The notes beneath the pieces were generated by a model that saw nothing but the letters and a program-made list of their open reading frames with translations, was not told the origin of the DNA and ran no database searches. A stretch of DNA of 64,000 bases from Pseudomonas sp. IPO3778 (lineage in GTDB: Bacteria; Pseudomonadota; Gammaproteobacteria; Pseudomonadales; Pseudomonadaceae). Positions within the stretch are counted from its first letter, which is position 1, and each line of letters starts with the position of its first letter. The DNA lies in assembly GCF_013386825.1 (NCBI RefSeq), contig NZ_JACARC010000029.1:62001-126000 (forward strand), read 5' to 3'. Shown here piece after piece: positions 55,334-64,000 of this stretch. The position numbers and the translations under genes were made by a program.

Positions 55334-55761
55334 CAGGGTGGGCTCGCCGCCTCGACAGTGGTCATGCGCAAATGGCTGAAGCCGAGCTTGCCGGCAGCGT
55401 CCATCGCAGTGATCACGGCCTGGTGCTTGGTGTTGCCATCGGCGCTGATGGAAAGTGGCAGGTTGGTATCACCCCCCGACTCTTTTTGCAGTGCATCCAT
55501 CAGGCTGGCCAGGTCGTTTTTCTCCAGCAACTGGTTATTCACCGAGAACACGCCATCGGCGCTGATGGCGATATCCAGTTGTTTGGCCTGCTGGTCTTCC
55601 GCCGGTGAACCGCTGACGGCTTCCGGCAGGTCGACGCGCAGTTGGGTTTCCCGGGTAAAGGTGGTGGTGACGACAAAAAACAGCAGCAGGATGAACACCA
55701 CGTCAATCAACGACGCCAGGTTGATATCGACGTTCTCCCGTCGCTTGCGGCGAAATTTCAC
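55333..55761 (-). CDS. exbD: ExbD/TolR family protein
   Basis: A 142-residue single-pass inner-membrane protein: cytosolic KFRRKRREN, membrane helix with the proton-pathway Asp ([20 protein letters not shown]), and periplasmic TolR-like domain. Partner of ExbB. GTG start overlapping exbB stop (GTGA). No TonB gene is nearby, so whether it energises a TonB or another process cannot be told. Confidence 0.9.
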   Translation of the reverse strand: MKFRRKRRENVDINLASLIDVVFILLLFFVVTTTFTRETQLRVDLPEAVSGSPAEDQQAKQLDIAISADGVFSVNNQLLEKNDLASLMDALQKESGGDTNLPLSISADGNTKHQAVITAMDAAGKLGFSHLRMTTVEAASPP

Positions 55762-56393
55762 GCTTTGCCCTCAACCAGGTCCACGTCACGGTCGCCCTGC
55801 ACCACTTCCACCAGCTTGATGGCTTCCTGCTCCATGCCCACCACCAGTTCGTCGATGCGCCGTTGCAGGAAGCGGTGGAAGAACACCGAAGGAATACCGA
55901 CCATCAGGCCCGCCGCCGTGGTGATCAAGGCCTTGGAAATACCACCGGCCAGCACCGCGGCGTTGGTGGTCATGCCCGAGCCCATGAAGGAGCTGAAGAT
56001 ATCGATCATGCCCAGCACCGTACCCAGCAGCCCGAGCAACGGGGCCATGGCGGCGATGGTACCGAGGGCATTGATATAGCGCTCCAGCTCATGAATGACC
56101 CGGGCGGCAGCCTCTTCGATGCATTCCTTCATGATCTCGCGACCATGCTTGGAATTGGCGAGGCCGGCGGCAAGGATTTCACCCAGGGGCGAGTTGGCCC
56201 GCAGCTCCTTGAGTTTTGCCTTGTCGAGTTGCTTGTTCTTGATCCAGCCCCAGACCTGGCCCAGCAGGTGGTCAGGGGTTACGCGGCTGGCACGCAGGGT
56301 CCACAGGCGTTCGGCGATGATGCCGAGTGCGGCGATGGAACTCAAAATGATCGGCAACATCATCCAGCCGCCGGATTTGACCAATTCCCACAC
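55758..56393 (-). CDS. exbB: ExbB/TolQ/MotA family proton channel protein
   Basis: A 211-residue membrane protein with three helices: WMMLPIILSSIAALGIIAER, LGTIAAMAPLLGLLGTVLGM and NAAVLAGGISKALITTAAGL. It forms with ExbD a proton-driven motor. GTG start at 56393 with AGGGGG upstream; the longer frame covers comEC sequence. First gene of the overlapping envelope operon running to murB, replacing msbA which occupies this place in E. coli. Confidence 0.9.
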   Translation of the reverse strand: MWELVKSGGWMMLPIILSSIAALGIIAERLWTLRASRVTPDHLLGQVWGWIKNKQLDKAKLKELRANSPLGEILAAGLANSKHGREIMKECIEEAAARVIHELERYINALGTIAAMAPLLGLLGTVLGMIDIFSSFMGSGMTTNAAVLAGGISKALITTAAGLMVGIPSVFFHRFLQRRIDELVVGMEQEAIKLVEVVQGDRDVDLVEGKA

Positions 56394-56424
56394 AGTGAAT
56401 GCCCCCTCGAAAAAGTGCGCCACT

Positions 56425-58728
56425 TTACCATAAGGGTCCGGTGGAAGGGCTGGCCTGCCCCAGAGCATCCTGTCGCAGTACCGGGTCTTTGGTAACGCTG
56501 TTTTGCGGCGGCGGCTCGCGCCAGAAACGGCGCTGGCTGCGCGCGGCCACCGGCGGCTGGAAGGTGCCCAGTTGCAGCCGCAGCGCGCCGTGTTCGGCGC
56601 TGTCATAGATGACGCTGCCCACGGCCTGGTAACGCTCCAGCACCTGGGGATGGGGATGGCCAAACCCATTGCTGCGGCCACGGGAAATCAATACCGCCCG
56701 GGGGGCGAGGCGCTGTAGAAAAGGCCACGACGAGGAACTGCGGCTGCCATGGTGAGGCGCTTGCAGCCAGTCGACCGGAGCGCCCAAGGGGGTGGCCAGC
56801 AAGGCCCGCTCGGCGTCACGGTCAATGTCACCGGTCAGCAACAGCCGCTCGCCGTTGGCCTGCACCCGCAACACACAGGACATCTGATTACCGTCCGTCG
56901 CATCAGGCCATTGCCACAGCTCGAATGTCACCCCGTCCCATTCCCAGCGCTCGCCGCTGACACACGCTTGAGTACCGAGAGCCGCCGGTAGCCGCTGTGT
57001 CTCGCCGCCTACCACCCGTTTGACCGGCAAGCCCTGGGCCACGGCCAATGCACCGCCGGCATGGTCGGCGTCGGCGTGACTCAGCAGCATCACGTCCAGT
57101 GCCTTGACACCCCGCTTGCGCAAGGCTGGCAGCACAACGCGAGCCCCAAGGTCGAACTCGCCGGAGCGCGGCCCGGCGTCATACAGCAGCACGTGGTTGC
57201 GGGTGCGCAGGATGATCGACAACCCCTGGCCAACATCCAGTTGCACCACCTCGACCTGCCCATGGGGCACCGATTCCCGGGGCGGGAACACCGCCAGCAG
57301 CAACATCGGCCAGCCCAGCAGCCGAAACGGGACGCCCTTGGGCAGCAATAACAACACGGCCCCCAGCAGGCTCACCAGCCAATAGCCCACCGGCACGTGC
57401 GCCGGCAGCCAGGCCGGCAGGTGCTGTGCCAGCAGGGCGAGGGCCTTGAACAGCCAGTCCAGCGCGCCGCCCGCCAGCCATAACAAACCCTCTCCTATAT
57501 AAGGCAGCGGCAATAACGCCGTCCCCAGGAGGGCCAAGGGCAACACCACCAGGCTGATCCACGGCACGGCCACCAGGTTGGCCAGCGGCCCGCTCAGGCT
57601 GATGGGCAGGCCGAGCACCAGCAGCAGCGGAAACAGACCGATGGCAATCAACCACTGGGCCCGGGTCCAGGCCTGCCAGGCACGCCACGGGCCCAGTCGA
57701 CCGCTGAATGCCAGGATCAGCACCGCTACGGCCGCAAAAGACAGCCAGAACCCCGGCTGCAGGCTGGCCAGCGGTTCGAGGATCAGCACGGCATTCAGGG
57801 CCAGCAACAGCGGCCACCAGATTCCCAGATGACGAAACCGCAGGCGCCACAGCAAGACCAATCCCACCATCACGCAGGCCCGTTGCACCGGCACCTCGAA
57901 ACCCGCCAGCACGCCGTAGCCCAGCGCGGCTGCAAACCCCAGGCCGCAGGCCCAAGGCAGCCACGGCAAGGGTTTCGGCCACCCTCCGTAGCGCGCCAGG
58001 CCGGCGACCAGGCCATAGATCAACCCTGCCAGCAGCCCGATGTGCTGGCCGGAAATCACCAATAGGTGCACGGTGCCGGTGTCTTGCAGCACACGCCAAT
58101 CCTCAGTGGCCAACCCGGAACCATCCCCGAGCACCAGTGCCGCCAGGCCTGCCTCACGCCCCTGGGCATCTACCGCCAACAGCCGCTGGCGAATCCCGTC
58201 GCGCCAGGCATGCCGCGCCGGCGCCAGCCGCTGGCCATCCTTGACCGAACCGGTGGCGCCAATCCGCTGGGCCAGCAGCCAGGCTTCATAGTCAAAACCC
58301 TCGGTATTGAGCAGCCCGGAGGGGCGTTTGAGGGTGACGGCCAACCGCCAGCGCTCACCGCTCCGGACCGGCGGCCCGCCGCGCCAGGACACACGAATGC
58401 GTCTGGGAAGCAGGTCGTTACGTGACCGGCTGTCGGTCAGTTCAAAGCGCACACCGTCGCCCGTCTGTTGCGGCAACCCGGTAACACGCCCCTCCACCCA
58501 GCGGGTCTGGCCATCCAACCGTGGGGCCAGTCGGTCGTCCAGCGCCCACTGCGCACTGAGGCACGCCCAGCTCAACCCGAGCAGGAAAAATGCCAGCGGA
58601 TAAGTACGAAAAGGCAACAGCATCAGGGCCAGCACCGGCATCAACAGCAGCCAGCCACCGGAGGGCAACGCGGGTAAAAAACGCAAGGCGAGCAGCCCCA
58701 GCGCGAGGGCGAACATCCCTGTTCTCAT
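56425..58728 (-). CDS. comEC: ComEC/Rec2 DNA internalisation protein
   Basis: A 767-residue inner-membrane protein for DNA uptake: N-terminal ComEC domain region with multiple helices, central Competence domain (TGTVHLLVISGQHIGLLAGL) and C-terminal metallo-beta-lactamase-like domain (LDVGQGLSIILRT, LLSHADADHAGG, APHHGSRSSSS). Complete, so uptake capacity is possible though no pilus genes are here. It ends 31 nt before exbB. Confidence 0.93.
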   Translation of the reverse strand: MRTGMFALALGLLALRFLPALPSGGWLLLMPVLALMLLPFRTYPLAFFLLGLSWACLSAQWALDDRLAPRLDGQTRWVEGRVTGLPQQTGDGVRFELTDSRSRNDLLPRRIRVSWRGGPPVRSGERWRLAVTLKRPSGLLNTEGFDYEAWLLAQRIGATGSVKDGQRLAPARHAWRDGIRQRLLAVDAQGREAGLAALVLGDGSGLATEDWRVLQDTGTVHLLVISGQHIGLLAGLIYGLVAGLARYGGWPKPLPWLPWACGLGFAAALGYGVLAGFEVPVQRACVMVGLVLLWRLRFRHLGIWWPLLLALNAVLILEPLASLQPGFWLSFAAVAVLILAFSGRLGPWRAWQAWTRAQWLIAIGLFPLLLVLGLPISLSGPLANLVAVPWISLVVLPLALLGTALLPLPYIGEGLLWLAGGALDWLFKALALLAQHLPAWLPAHVPVGYWLVSLLGAVLLLLPKGVPFRLLGWPMLLLAVFPPRESVPHGQVEVVQLDVGQGLSIILRTRNHVLLYDAGPRSGEFDLGARVVLPALRKRGVKALDVMLLSHADADHAGGALAVAQGLPVKRVVGGETQRLPAALGTQACVSGERWEWDGVTFELWQWPDATDGNQMSCVLRVQANGERLLLTGDIDRDAERALLATPLGAPVDWLQAPHHGSRSSSSWPFLQRLAPRAVLISRGRSNGFGHPHPQVLERYQAVGSVIYDSAEHGALRLQLGTFQPPVAARSQRRFWREPPPQNSVTKDPVLRQDALGQASPSTGPLW

Positions 58729-58863
58729 GGATCTTTCCTTGAAAGCGACCCATTGAGTCTTAGCCGGGGCACCGATCGGGCCTATTATTATTTGTCACAA
58801 AGTCTGAATTTCCCGTTCGTAGAATGCGGGCATACTTGCCCCTCGAACTGACCTGGACCCCTT

Positions 58864-59379
58864 ATGCCACGGCGCTTATTCAAACGGTACATGCCCGATC
58901 CGACCAGCATTCGGGAACACAAGTCCTTACGCTTTCTCGGCAAATTGCTGCATGACCCGAACCTCTGGCACCTCAATCGGCATTCGGTCGCGCGGGCGAT
59001 GGCGGTGGGCCTGTTCGCGGCATTTATCCCGATTCCCTTGCAGATGCTGCTGGCCGCGATCCTCGCCATCAGCGTGCGCGGCAACATGCCGATTGCCGTC
59101 AGCCTGGTGTGGCTGACCAACCCGATTACCATGCCGCCGGTGTTCTTCTGCACCTACATGACCGGCGCCTGGCTGATGAACGTGCCCCCCCGCACCATGC
59201 CCGACGAGCTGACCTGGGAATGGATCAGCGGGCAGTTGTCGACGCTGTGGCAACCCTTCCTGCTGGGCTCGGTGGTATTGGGGCTGGTGATGGCAGCGCT
59301 GGGGTATTGCCTGACCATGGGCTACTGGCGCTGGTGGGTGGCCCGCCAGTGGAAAAAACGCAAACAGCGCAGGCTGTAA
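58864..59379 (+). CDS. DUF2062 membrane protein
   Basis: A 171-residue protein with two to three membrane helices (VGLFAAFIPIPLQMLLAAIL and LVWLTNPITMPPVFFCTYMT) and basic ends, typical of DUF2062. Function unknown. Divergent from comEC, 135 nt apart. The gap to gacS (234 nt) has only a -10-like CTACACT at 59541. Confidence 0.88.
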   Translation: MPRRLFKRYMPDPTSIREHKSLRFLGKLLHDPNLWHLNRHSVARAMAVGLFAAFIPIPLQMLLAAILAISVRGNMPIAVSLVWLTNPITMPPVFFCTYMTGAWLMNVPPRTMPDELTWEWISGQLSTLWQPFLLGSVVLGLVMAALGYCLTMGYWRWWVARQWKKRKQRRL

Positions 59380-59540
59380 ACATCACCGGGCGGTTGCCCG
59401 CCTTCCCCCCGTACGCCCCAAAGATCCGCTCCCGCTTCAACGCTTCGAAACCATCACCCGCCAGGGCCGCCACCGGGCACCCAACGGCCCTAGGTTTGCC
59501 TCAGGTCATTAATTTGCGAGATTCCATCCCGCGCAAATGG

Positions 59541-59547
59541 CTACACT
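59541..59547 (+). promoter_or_regulatory. Possible -10 element of gacS
   Basis: CTACACT resembles the extended -10 CTATACT of sigma S or sigma 70. No -35 at good spacing. gacS starts 67 nt downstream. Confidence 0.35.
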
Positions 59548-59613
59548 GCGCAGGTGGCGCGGGCCGGATGCCTGCGTGGAATTTCTACAACAGTGTGGTA
59601 GCAGGAGAGTGGC

Positions 59614-62367
59614 GTGCTTAGAAGAATGGGGATAAAAGGCCGCGTACTGTTGCTGACCTTGTTGCCTACCAGCCTGATGGCGTTGCTGCTGGGCGGCTAT
59701 TTCACCTGGATGCAGCTTTCAGAATTGCAGACGCAGTTGCTGCAACGGGGTGAGATGATCGCCGAGCAACTGGCACCGCTGGTGGCCCCGGCCCTGGCCA
59801 CCCGGAACACCGACCTGCTGGAACGCATCGCTACCCAATCCCTGGAGCAAACCGACGTGCGCGCCGTGTCGTTCCTCGGCCCCGACCGCACGCCCCTGGC
59901 CCACGCCGGCCCGACCATGCTCAATCAGGCGCCGATCGGCAACAGCTCGCACCTGTTGCAGCGCACCGGCAACGACGCGACCCGCTACCTGCTGCCGGTG
60001 TTCGGCCGCCATCGCAACCTCGCCGGTGAACTGATCCCGGATGAATCCGACCGCCTGCTGGGCTGGGTAGAGTTGGAGCTGTCCCACAACGGCATGTTGC
60101 TGCGTGGCTACCGCAGCCTGTTCGCCAGCCTGCTGCTGATCGCCATCGGCCTGATCTGCACCGCGGCCCTGGCCTTGCGCATCAGCCGCACCATCAACTC
60201 ACCCATTGGCCTGATCAAGCAGGCCGTGGCGCAACTCAAGGACGGCAACCTGGAAACCCGCCTGCCACCACTGGGCAGCCAGGAACTGGACCACCTGGCC
60301 TCGGGCATCAACCGCATGGCCGAGACCCTGCAAAACGCCCAGGAAGAATTGCAACACAGCATCGACCAAGCCACCGAAGACGTGCGGCAAAACCTGGAAA
60401 CCATTGAAATCCAGAACATCGAGCTGGACCTGGCCCGTAAGGAAGCGCTGGAGGCCAGCCGCATCAAGTCGGAGTTCCTGGCCAACATGAGCCATGAAAT
60501 CCGCACGCCGCTGAACGGCATCCTCGGTTTCACCCACTTGTTGCAGAAAAGCGAGCTGTCGCCTCGTCAGTTGGACTACCTGGGCACCATCGAAAAATCC
60601 GCCGACAACCTGCTGGGCATCATCAACGAAATCCTCGACTTCTCGAAAATCGAGGCCGGCAAGCTGGTGCTCGACAGCATCCCGTTCAACCTGCGGGACC
60701 TGCTGCAAGACACCCTGACCATCCTCGCCCCGGCCGCCCACGCCAAACAGCTGGAGCTGGTGAGCCTGGTCTACCGCGACACACCGCTGTCACTGGTGGG
60801 CGACCCGCTGCGGCTCAAGCAGATCCTCACGAACCTGGTGAGCAACGCGATCAAGTTCACCCGCGAAGGCACTATCGTTGCCCGCGCCATGCTGGAAGAC
60901 GAACAGGAAGACAGCGTGCAACTGCGCATCAGCGTGCAGGACACCGGCATCGGCCTGTCCAACCAGGACGTGCGGGCGTTGTTCCAGGCATTCAGCCAGG
61001 CGGACAATTCGCTGTCGCGGCAACCTGGCGGCACCGGCCTGGGGCTGGTGATTTCCAAGCGTCTGATCGAACAGATGGGCGGTGAGATTGGCGTCGACAG
61101 CACACCGGGTGAAGGCTCGGAATTCTGGATCAGCCTGAACCTGCCCAAAACCCGTGACGATATCGAAGACCTGCCCTCCCCGCCGCTGCTGGGCCGGCGC
61201 GTCGCCGTGCTGGAAAACCACGAGCTGGCGCGCCAGGCCCTGCAACATCAACTGGAAGATTGCGGCCTGGAAGTCACCCCGTTCAACAGCCTGGAGAGCC
61301 TGACCAACGGCATCACCAGCGCCCACCAGACCGAACAGGCCATTGACCTGGCCGTACTGGGCATCACCGCCAACGACATCCCGCCGGAGCGCTTGAACCA
61401 GCACCTGTGGGACCTCGAACACCTGGGCTGCAAGGTGCTGGTGCTGTGCCCCACCACCGAACAGCTGCTGTTCAACCCGTCGGTGCCCAACCCCAACAGC
61501 CAGTTGCAGGCCAAACCCGCCTGCACACGCAAACTGCGCCGCGCCCTGGCCGACCTGATCAGCCCGCGCCCGCTGCGCAGCGAACCCGGCGAGCCGCTGT
61601 CCAGCCGCGCGCCACGGGTGCTGTGTGTCGACGACAACCCGGCCAACCTGCTGCTGGTGCAAACCCTGCTGGAAGACATGGGCGCCAAGGTCCAGGCGGT
61701 GGAGAGCGGTTACTCGGCCATCGAAGCGGTGAAACTGGAAGCCTTCGACCTGGTGCTGATGGACGTGCAAATGCCCGGCATGGACGGGCGGCAAAGCACC
61801 GAGGCGATTCGCGCCTGGGAAAGCGAACGCCACGGCACGCCACTGCCTATTGTCGCGCTGACGGCCCATGCGATGGCCAACGAAAAACGCGCCCTGCTGC
61901 AAAGCGGCATGGATGACTACCTGACCAAACCCATCAGCGAACGGCAACTGGCCCAGGTGGTGTTGAAATGGACCGGGCTGGCCCTGCGCAATCAAGGCCC
62001 GGAACGCGGTACCGAAAACTTTGGGCAGGCCACGCAATTGCCTGTGCTGGACCACGAAGAAGGCTTGCGCCTGGCCGCCGGCAAGGCAGACTTGGCAGCC
62101 GACATGCTGGCGATGCTGCTGGCCTCGCTGGAGGCCGACCGTGAAGCGATTCGCGTCGCCCGTGACGCCAACGACCGCAACGCCCTGATCGAGCGGGTTC
62201 ACCGCCTGCACGGCGCCACCCGCTATTGCGGCGTACCCCAACTGCGCGCGGCCTGCCAACGGGCCGAGACCTTGCTCAAACAGGACGACGCCAAGGCCAT
62301 GCCGGCCCTGGATGAACTGGACATGGCGATTGCACGGCTGGCCAGCGAGGCGCGGGTCAGCGCGTAA
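59614..62367 (+). CDS. gacS: Hybrid sensor kinase GacS
   Basis: A 917-residue hybrid kinase of the Gac/Rsm system controlling secondary metabolites, exoenzymes and biofilm through RsmX/Y/Z. Order: N-terminal membrane helix, periplasmic domain, second helix (about 170-190), HAMP, histidine kinase with phospho-acceptor His294 in NMSHEIRTPLNG, HATPase (GTGLGLVISKRL), receiver domain with Asp717 in DLVLMDVQMPGMDG, and C-terminal HPt with a His in RLHGATRYCG (His863 or His866). Start GTG with AGGAG upstream. Complete. Confidence 0.97.
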   Translation: MLRRMGIKGRVLLLTLLPTSLMALLLGGYFTWMQLSELQTQLLQRGEMIAEQLAPLVAPALATRNTDLLERIATQSLEQTDVRAVSFLGPDRTPLAHAGPTMLNQAPIGNSSHLLQRTGNDATRYLLPVFGRHRNLAGELIPDESDRLLGWVELELSHNGMLLRGYRSLFASLLLIAIGLICTAALALRISRTINSPIGLIKQAVAQLKDGNLETRLPPLGSQELDHLASGINRMAETLQNAQEELQHSIDQATEDVRQNLETIEIQNIELDLARKEALEASRIKSEFLANMSHEIRTPLNGILGFTHLLQKSELSPRQLDYLGTIEKSADNLLGIINEILDFSKIEAGKLVLDSIPFNLRDLLQDTLTILAPAAHAKQLELVSLVYRDTPLSLVGDPLRLKQILTNLVSNAIKFTREGTIVARAMLEDEQEDSVQLRISVQDTGIGLSNQDVRALFQAFSQADNSLSRQPGGTGLGLVISKRLIEQMGGEIGVDSTPGEGSEFWISLNLPKTRDDIEDLPSPPLLGRRVAVLENHELARQALQHQLEDCGLEVTPFNSLESLTNGITSAHQTEQAIDLAVLGITANDIPPERLNQHLWDLEHLGCKVLVLCPTTEQLLFNPSVPNPNSQLQAKPACTRKLRRALADLISPRPLRSEPGEPLSSRAPRVLCVDDNPANLLLVQTLLEDMGAKVQAVESGYSAIEAVKLEAFDLVLMDVQMPGMDGRQSTEAIRAWESERHGTPLPIVALTAHAMANEKRALLQSGMDDYLTKPISERQLAQVVLKWTGLALRNQGPERGTENFGQATQLPVLDHEEGLRLAAGKADLAADMLAMLLASLEADREAIRVARDANDRNALIERVHRLHGATRYCGVPQLRAACQRAETLLKQDDAKAMPALDELDMAIARLASEARVSA

Positions 62368-62380
62368 ACTTTTGGGGTAA

Positions 62381-62545
62381 TGTGGCGAGGAGCTGCTGTG
62401 GCGAGGGAGCTTGCTGTGGCGAGGGAGCTTGCTCCCGCTGGGCTGCGCAGCGGCCCCAAAATCCTGGGAGCGCTTCGCACTCCAGCGGGAGCAAGCTCCC
62501 TCGCCACAGCAAGCTCCCTCCCCACAGACAAGCCCCCTCGCCACA
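62381..62545. repeat. Nested extragenic palindromes, GAGGGAGCTTGCTCCCGCT type
   Basis: A core doublet (GAGGGAGCTTGCTCCCGCTG ... CAGCGGGAGCAAGCTCCCTC) flanked by extra partial arms (GAGGGAGCTTGCTGTGGCGA at the left, GCAAGCTCCCTCCCCACAGA and CCCCCTCGCCACA at the right), suggesting several insertions. Confidence 0.88.
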
Positions 62546-62579
62546 AAGGCAACTTTCCATCATCAAGAAGGACTATTTG

Positions 62580-63569
62580 ATGCGCATCCTCCTCTTCAGC
62601 AGCCAGGCCTACGACCGCGAGAGCTTTCTCGCCCAGCCATTGCCCGCAGGCCTGCAACTGCAATTCCAACCGGCACGGCTGAACCTCGACACCGCGGCCC
62701 TGGCCGAACACCACGAAGTGGTCTGCGCCTTTATCAATGACGACCTCAGCGCCCCGGTGCTGGAGCAACTGGCCAAGGGCGGCACCCGCCTGATTGCCCT
62801 GCGCTCGGCCGGCTACAACCATGTCGACTTGCCCGCCGCCAAACGCCTGGGCCTGACCATCGTGCGGGTGCCGGCCTACTCGCCCCATGCAGTGGCCGAA
62901 CATGCCGTCGCGCTGATCCTGGCCCTCAATCGCCGCCTGCACCGTGCCTACAATCGCACCCGCGACGGCGACTTCAGCCTGCATGGCCTGACCGGCTTCG
63001 ACCTGGTGGGCAAGACCGTCGGCGTGGTCGGCACCGGGCAGATCGGCGCCACGTTCGCCAAGATCATGGCCGGGTTCGGCTGCCAGTTGCTGGCGTACGA
63101 CCCCTACCCCAACCCGCAGGTCGAGGCCCTCGGTGCGCGCTACGTGAGCCTGCCGCAGTTGCTCGGCGAAGCGCAGATCATCAGCCTGCACTGCCCGCTG
63201 ACGGCGGACAGCAAACATTTGATCAACGCCCGAAGCCTGGCCCATATGCAGCCCGGCGCGATGCTGATCAATACCGGGCGCGGCGGTTTGGTGGACACCC
63301 CGGCACTGATCGACGCGCTCAAGGACGGCCAACTGGGCTATCTGGGCCTGGATGTGTACGAAGAAGAGGCCCAGTTGTTCTTTGAGGACCGCTCGGACTT
63401 GCCCCTGCAAGACGACGTACTGGCACGCCTGCTGACCTTCCCCAACGTGATCATCACCGCGCACCAGGCCTTCCTGACCCGCGAGGCGCTGGGGGCGATT
63501 GCCGGCACCACCCTGGCCAACATTGCGGCGTGGGTGGATGGGCAGGCGCACAACCTCGTCGAAGGATGA
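62580..63569 (+). CDS. ldhA: 2-hydroxyacid dehydrogenase (D-lactate dehydrogenase LdhA)
   Basis: A 329-residue NAD-dependent D-2-hydroxyacid dehydrogenase making D-lactate from pyruvate. Rossmann loop VGVVGTGQIGATFAKIM, catalytic Arg region NTGRGGLVDTPAL, Glu in DVYEEEAQL, and His in IITAHQAFLT. It follows gacS as in other pseudomonads. AAGAAGGA is 9 nt upstream of the ATG. Confidence 0.93.
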   Translation: MRILLFSSQAYDRESFLAQPLPAGLQLQFQPARLNLDTAALAEHHEVVCAFINDDLSAPVLEQLAKGGTRLIALRSAGYNHVDLPAAKRLGLTIVRVPAYSPHAVAEHAVALILALNRRLHRAYNRTRDGDFSLHGLTGFDLVGKTVGVVGTGQIGATFAKIMAGFGCQLLAYDPYPNPQVEALGARYVSLPQLLGEAQIISLHCPLTADSKHLINARSLAHMQPGAMLINTGRGGLVDTPALIDALKDGQLGYLGLDVYEEEAQLFFEDRSDLPLQDDVLARLLTFPNVIITAHQAFLTREALGAIAGTTLANIAAWVDGQAHNLVEG

Positions 63570-63640
63570 TCAGCGGTCACATAGCCGCGCCATGATGGAG
63601 GGCGGCCCGTGATAGGATGCCGCGCCTATTTGGAGGATCC

Positions 63641-64000
63641 ATGGCCGAACACGATTTCCGCTTCAGCTTGCTGAGCCCGCAACACACCCTGATCGAATGC
63701 CGCGCCCTGGTGCCGGGCCGTTATCAAGTCACCGGCAACGGTGGTTCGATCAAGAACGGCGACGTTTTGATCGTCACCCTGCGCGGCAGTAAAACCCTGT
63801 CGATGCGCCTGACCGTCGAAGGCGATGCGCGCTACTCCATCCGCCCGGCGGGCCAGTGGGTCGCCATGGCCCAGGGGCCGAAGTTCGGCGAACTGGAGAT
63901 TCACACCTGGAAGGTCAACTGCGACAGCTGCGACAACGTGCTGGACTTTGAATTCGCGGTGGAAACCAAGCTGAGCAAAGAGCCGCTGCAACCGGCCGCC
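63641..64000 (+). CDS. Conserved hypothetical protein, N-terminal fragment (runs off the window)
   Basis: The first 120 codons are present. It starts MAEHDFRFSLLSPQHTLIEC and has a CDSCD motif (NCDSCDNVLDFEF). The gene order gacS-ldhA-this gene matches P. aeruginosa. No function is known to me. GGAGG lies 5 nt before the ATG. Confidence 0.75.
   Translation, partial: MAEHDFRFSLLSPQHTLIECRALVPGRYQVTGNGGSIKNGDVLIVTLRGSKTLSMRLTVEGDARYSIRPAGQWVAMAQGPKFGELEIHTWKVNCDSCDNVLDFEFAVETKLSKEPLQPAA

Overview
The window is a chromosomal segment of a Pseudomonas of the P. fluorescens complex. The evidence is the G+C-rich codon usage, several families of extragenic palindromes typical of that group, gacS followed by ldhA, and long blocks whose gene order follows P. 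aeruginosa (an etfA-etfB/etfD block, a DUF1285-to-tatD block, and a mltG-pabC-fabF-acpP-fabG-fabD-plsX-rpmF to rne-murB-kdsB-lpxK-exbBD-comEC block). I see no rRNA, tRNA, CRISPR array, insertion sequence or prophage.

Layout. 1-4.4 kb: an alpha-E/ATP-grasp pair, the RNase E inhibitor rraB, and small or exported proteins. 4.5-8.3 kb: a MocR-type regulator and a three-gene envelope operon (solute-binding protein, DUF4398 lipoprotein, OmpA-like lipoprotein). 8.4-12.4 kb: etfBA diverging from etfD, whose promoter carries a PsrA-type box. 12.5-29.3 kb: accessory metabolism, namely an AraC/alcohol dehydrogenase pair, an IclR regulator with an L-arabinose-type ABC transporter and SDR operon, a GNAT, an HD hydrolase, an MFS transporter, three small proteins, a methyltransferase, and a regulator/ADP-ribosylglycohydrolase/permease/PfkB-kinase module resembling E. 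coli yegTUVW. 29.3-33.6 kb: DUF1285, a DUF4823-type lipoprotein, a moaA paralogue, a TetR regulator, the probable sRNA rgsA, and tatD. 33.6-46 kb: replication, cell wall and fatty acid genes (holB, tmk, mltG, pabC, fabF, acpP, fabG, fabD, plsX, rpmF, yceD), a divergent maf, then sppA, a HAD phosphatase and rluC. 46-50 kb: rne with a leader of about 670 nt. 50-59 kb: a mocA/xdhC pair, then an overlapping envelope operon (exbB, exbD, lpxK, ycaR, kdsB, a tyrosine phosphatase, murB), comEC and a DUF2062 gene. 59.6-64 kb: gacS, ldhA and a truncated conserved gene.

How it fits together. The fab/plsX/lpxK/kdsB/murB/mltG genes supply acyl chains, lipid A, Kdo and peptidoglycan. ETF and ETF-QO pass electrons from acyl-CoA dehydrogenases to ubiquinone under probable fatty-acid-responsive control. 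RNA-level control is a recurring theme: rne, its inhibitor rraB, the GacS kinase, the probable GacA/RpoS-linked sRNA rgsA and an unassigned sRNA candidate all lie here. The best candidate for an undescribed system is the yegTUVW-like nucleoside or N-glycoside module at 24982-29278. Other points worth following are the structured rne leader, the lack of pilZ between holB and tatD, the lack of fabH between plsX and fabD, and a terminator-like hairpin between acpP and fabF.
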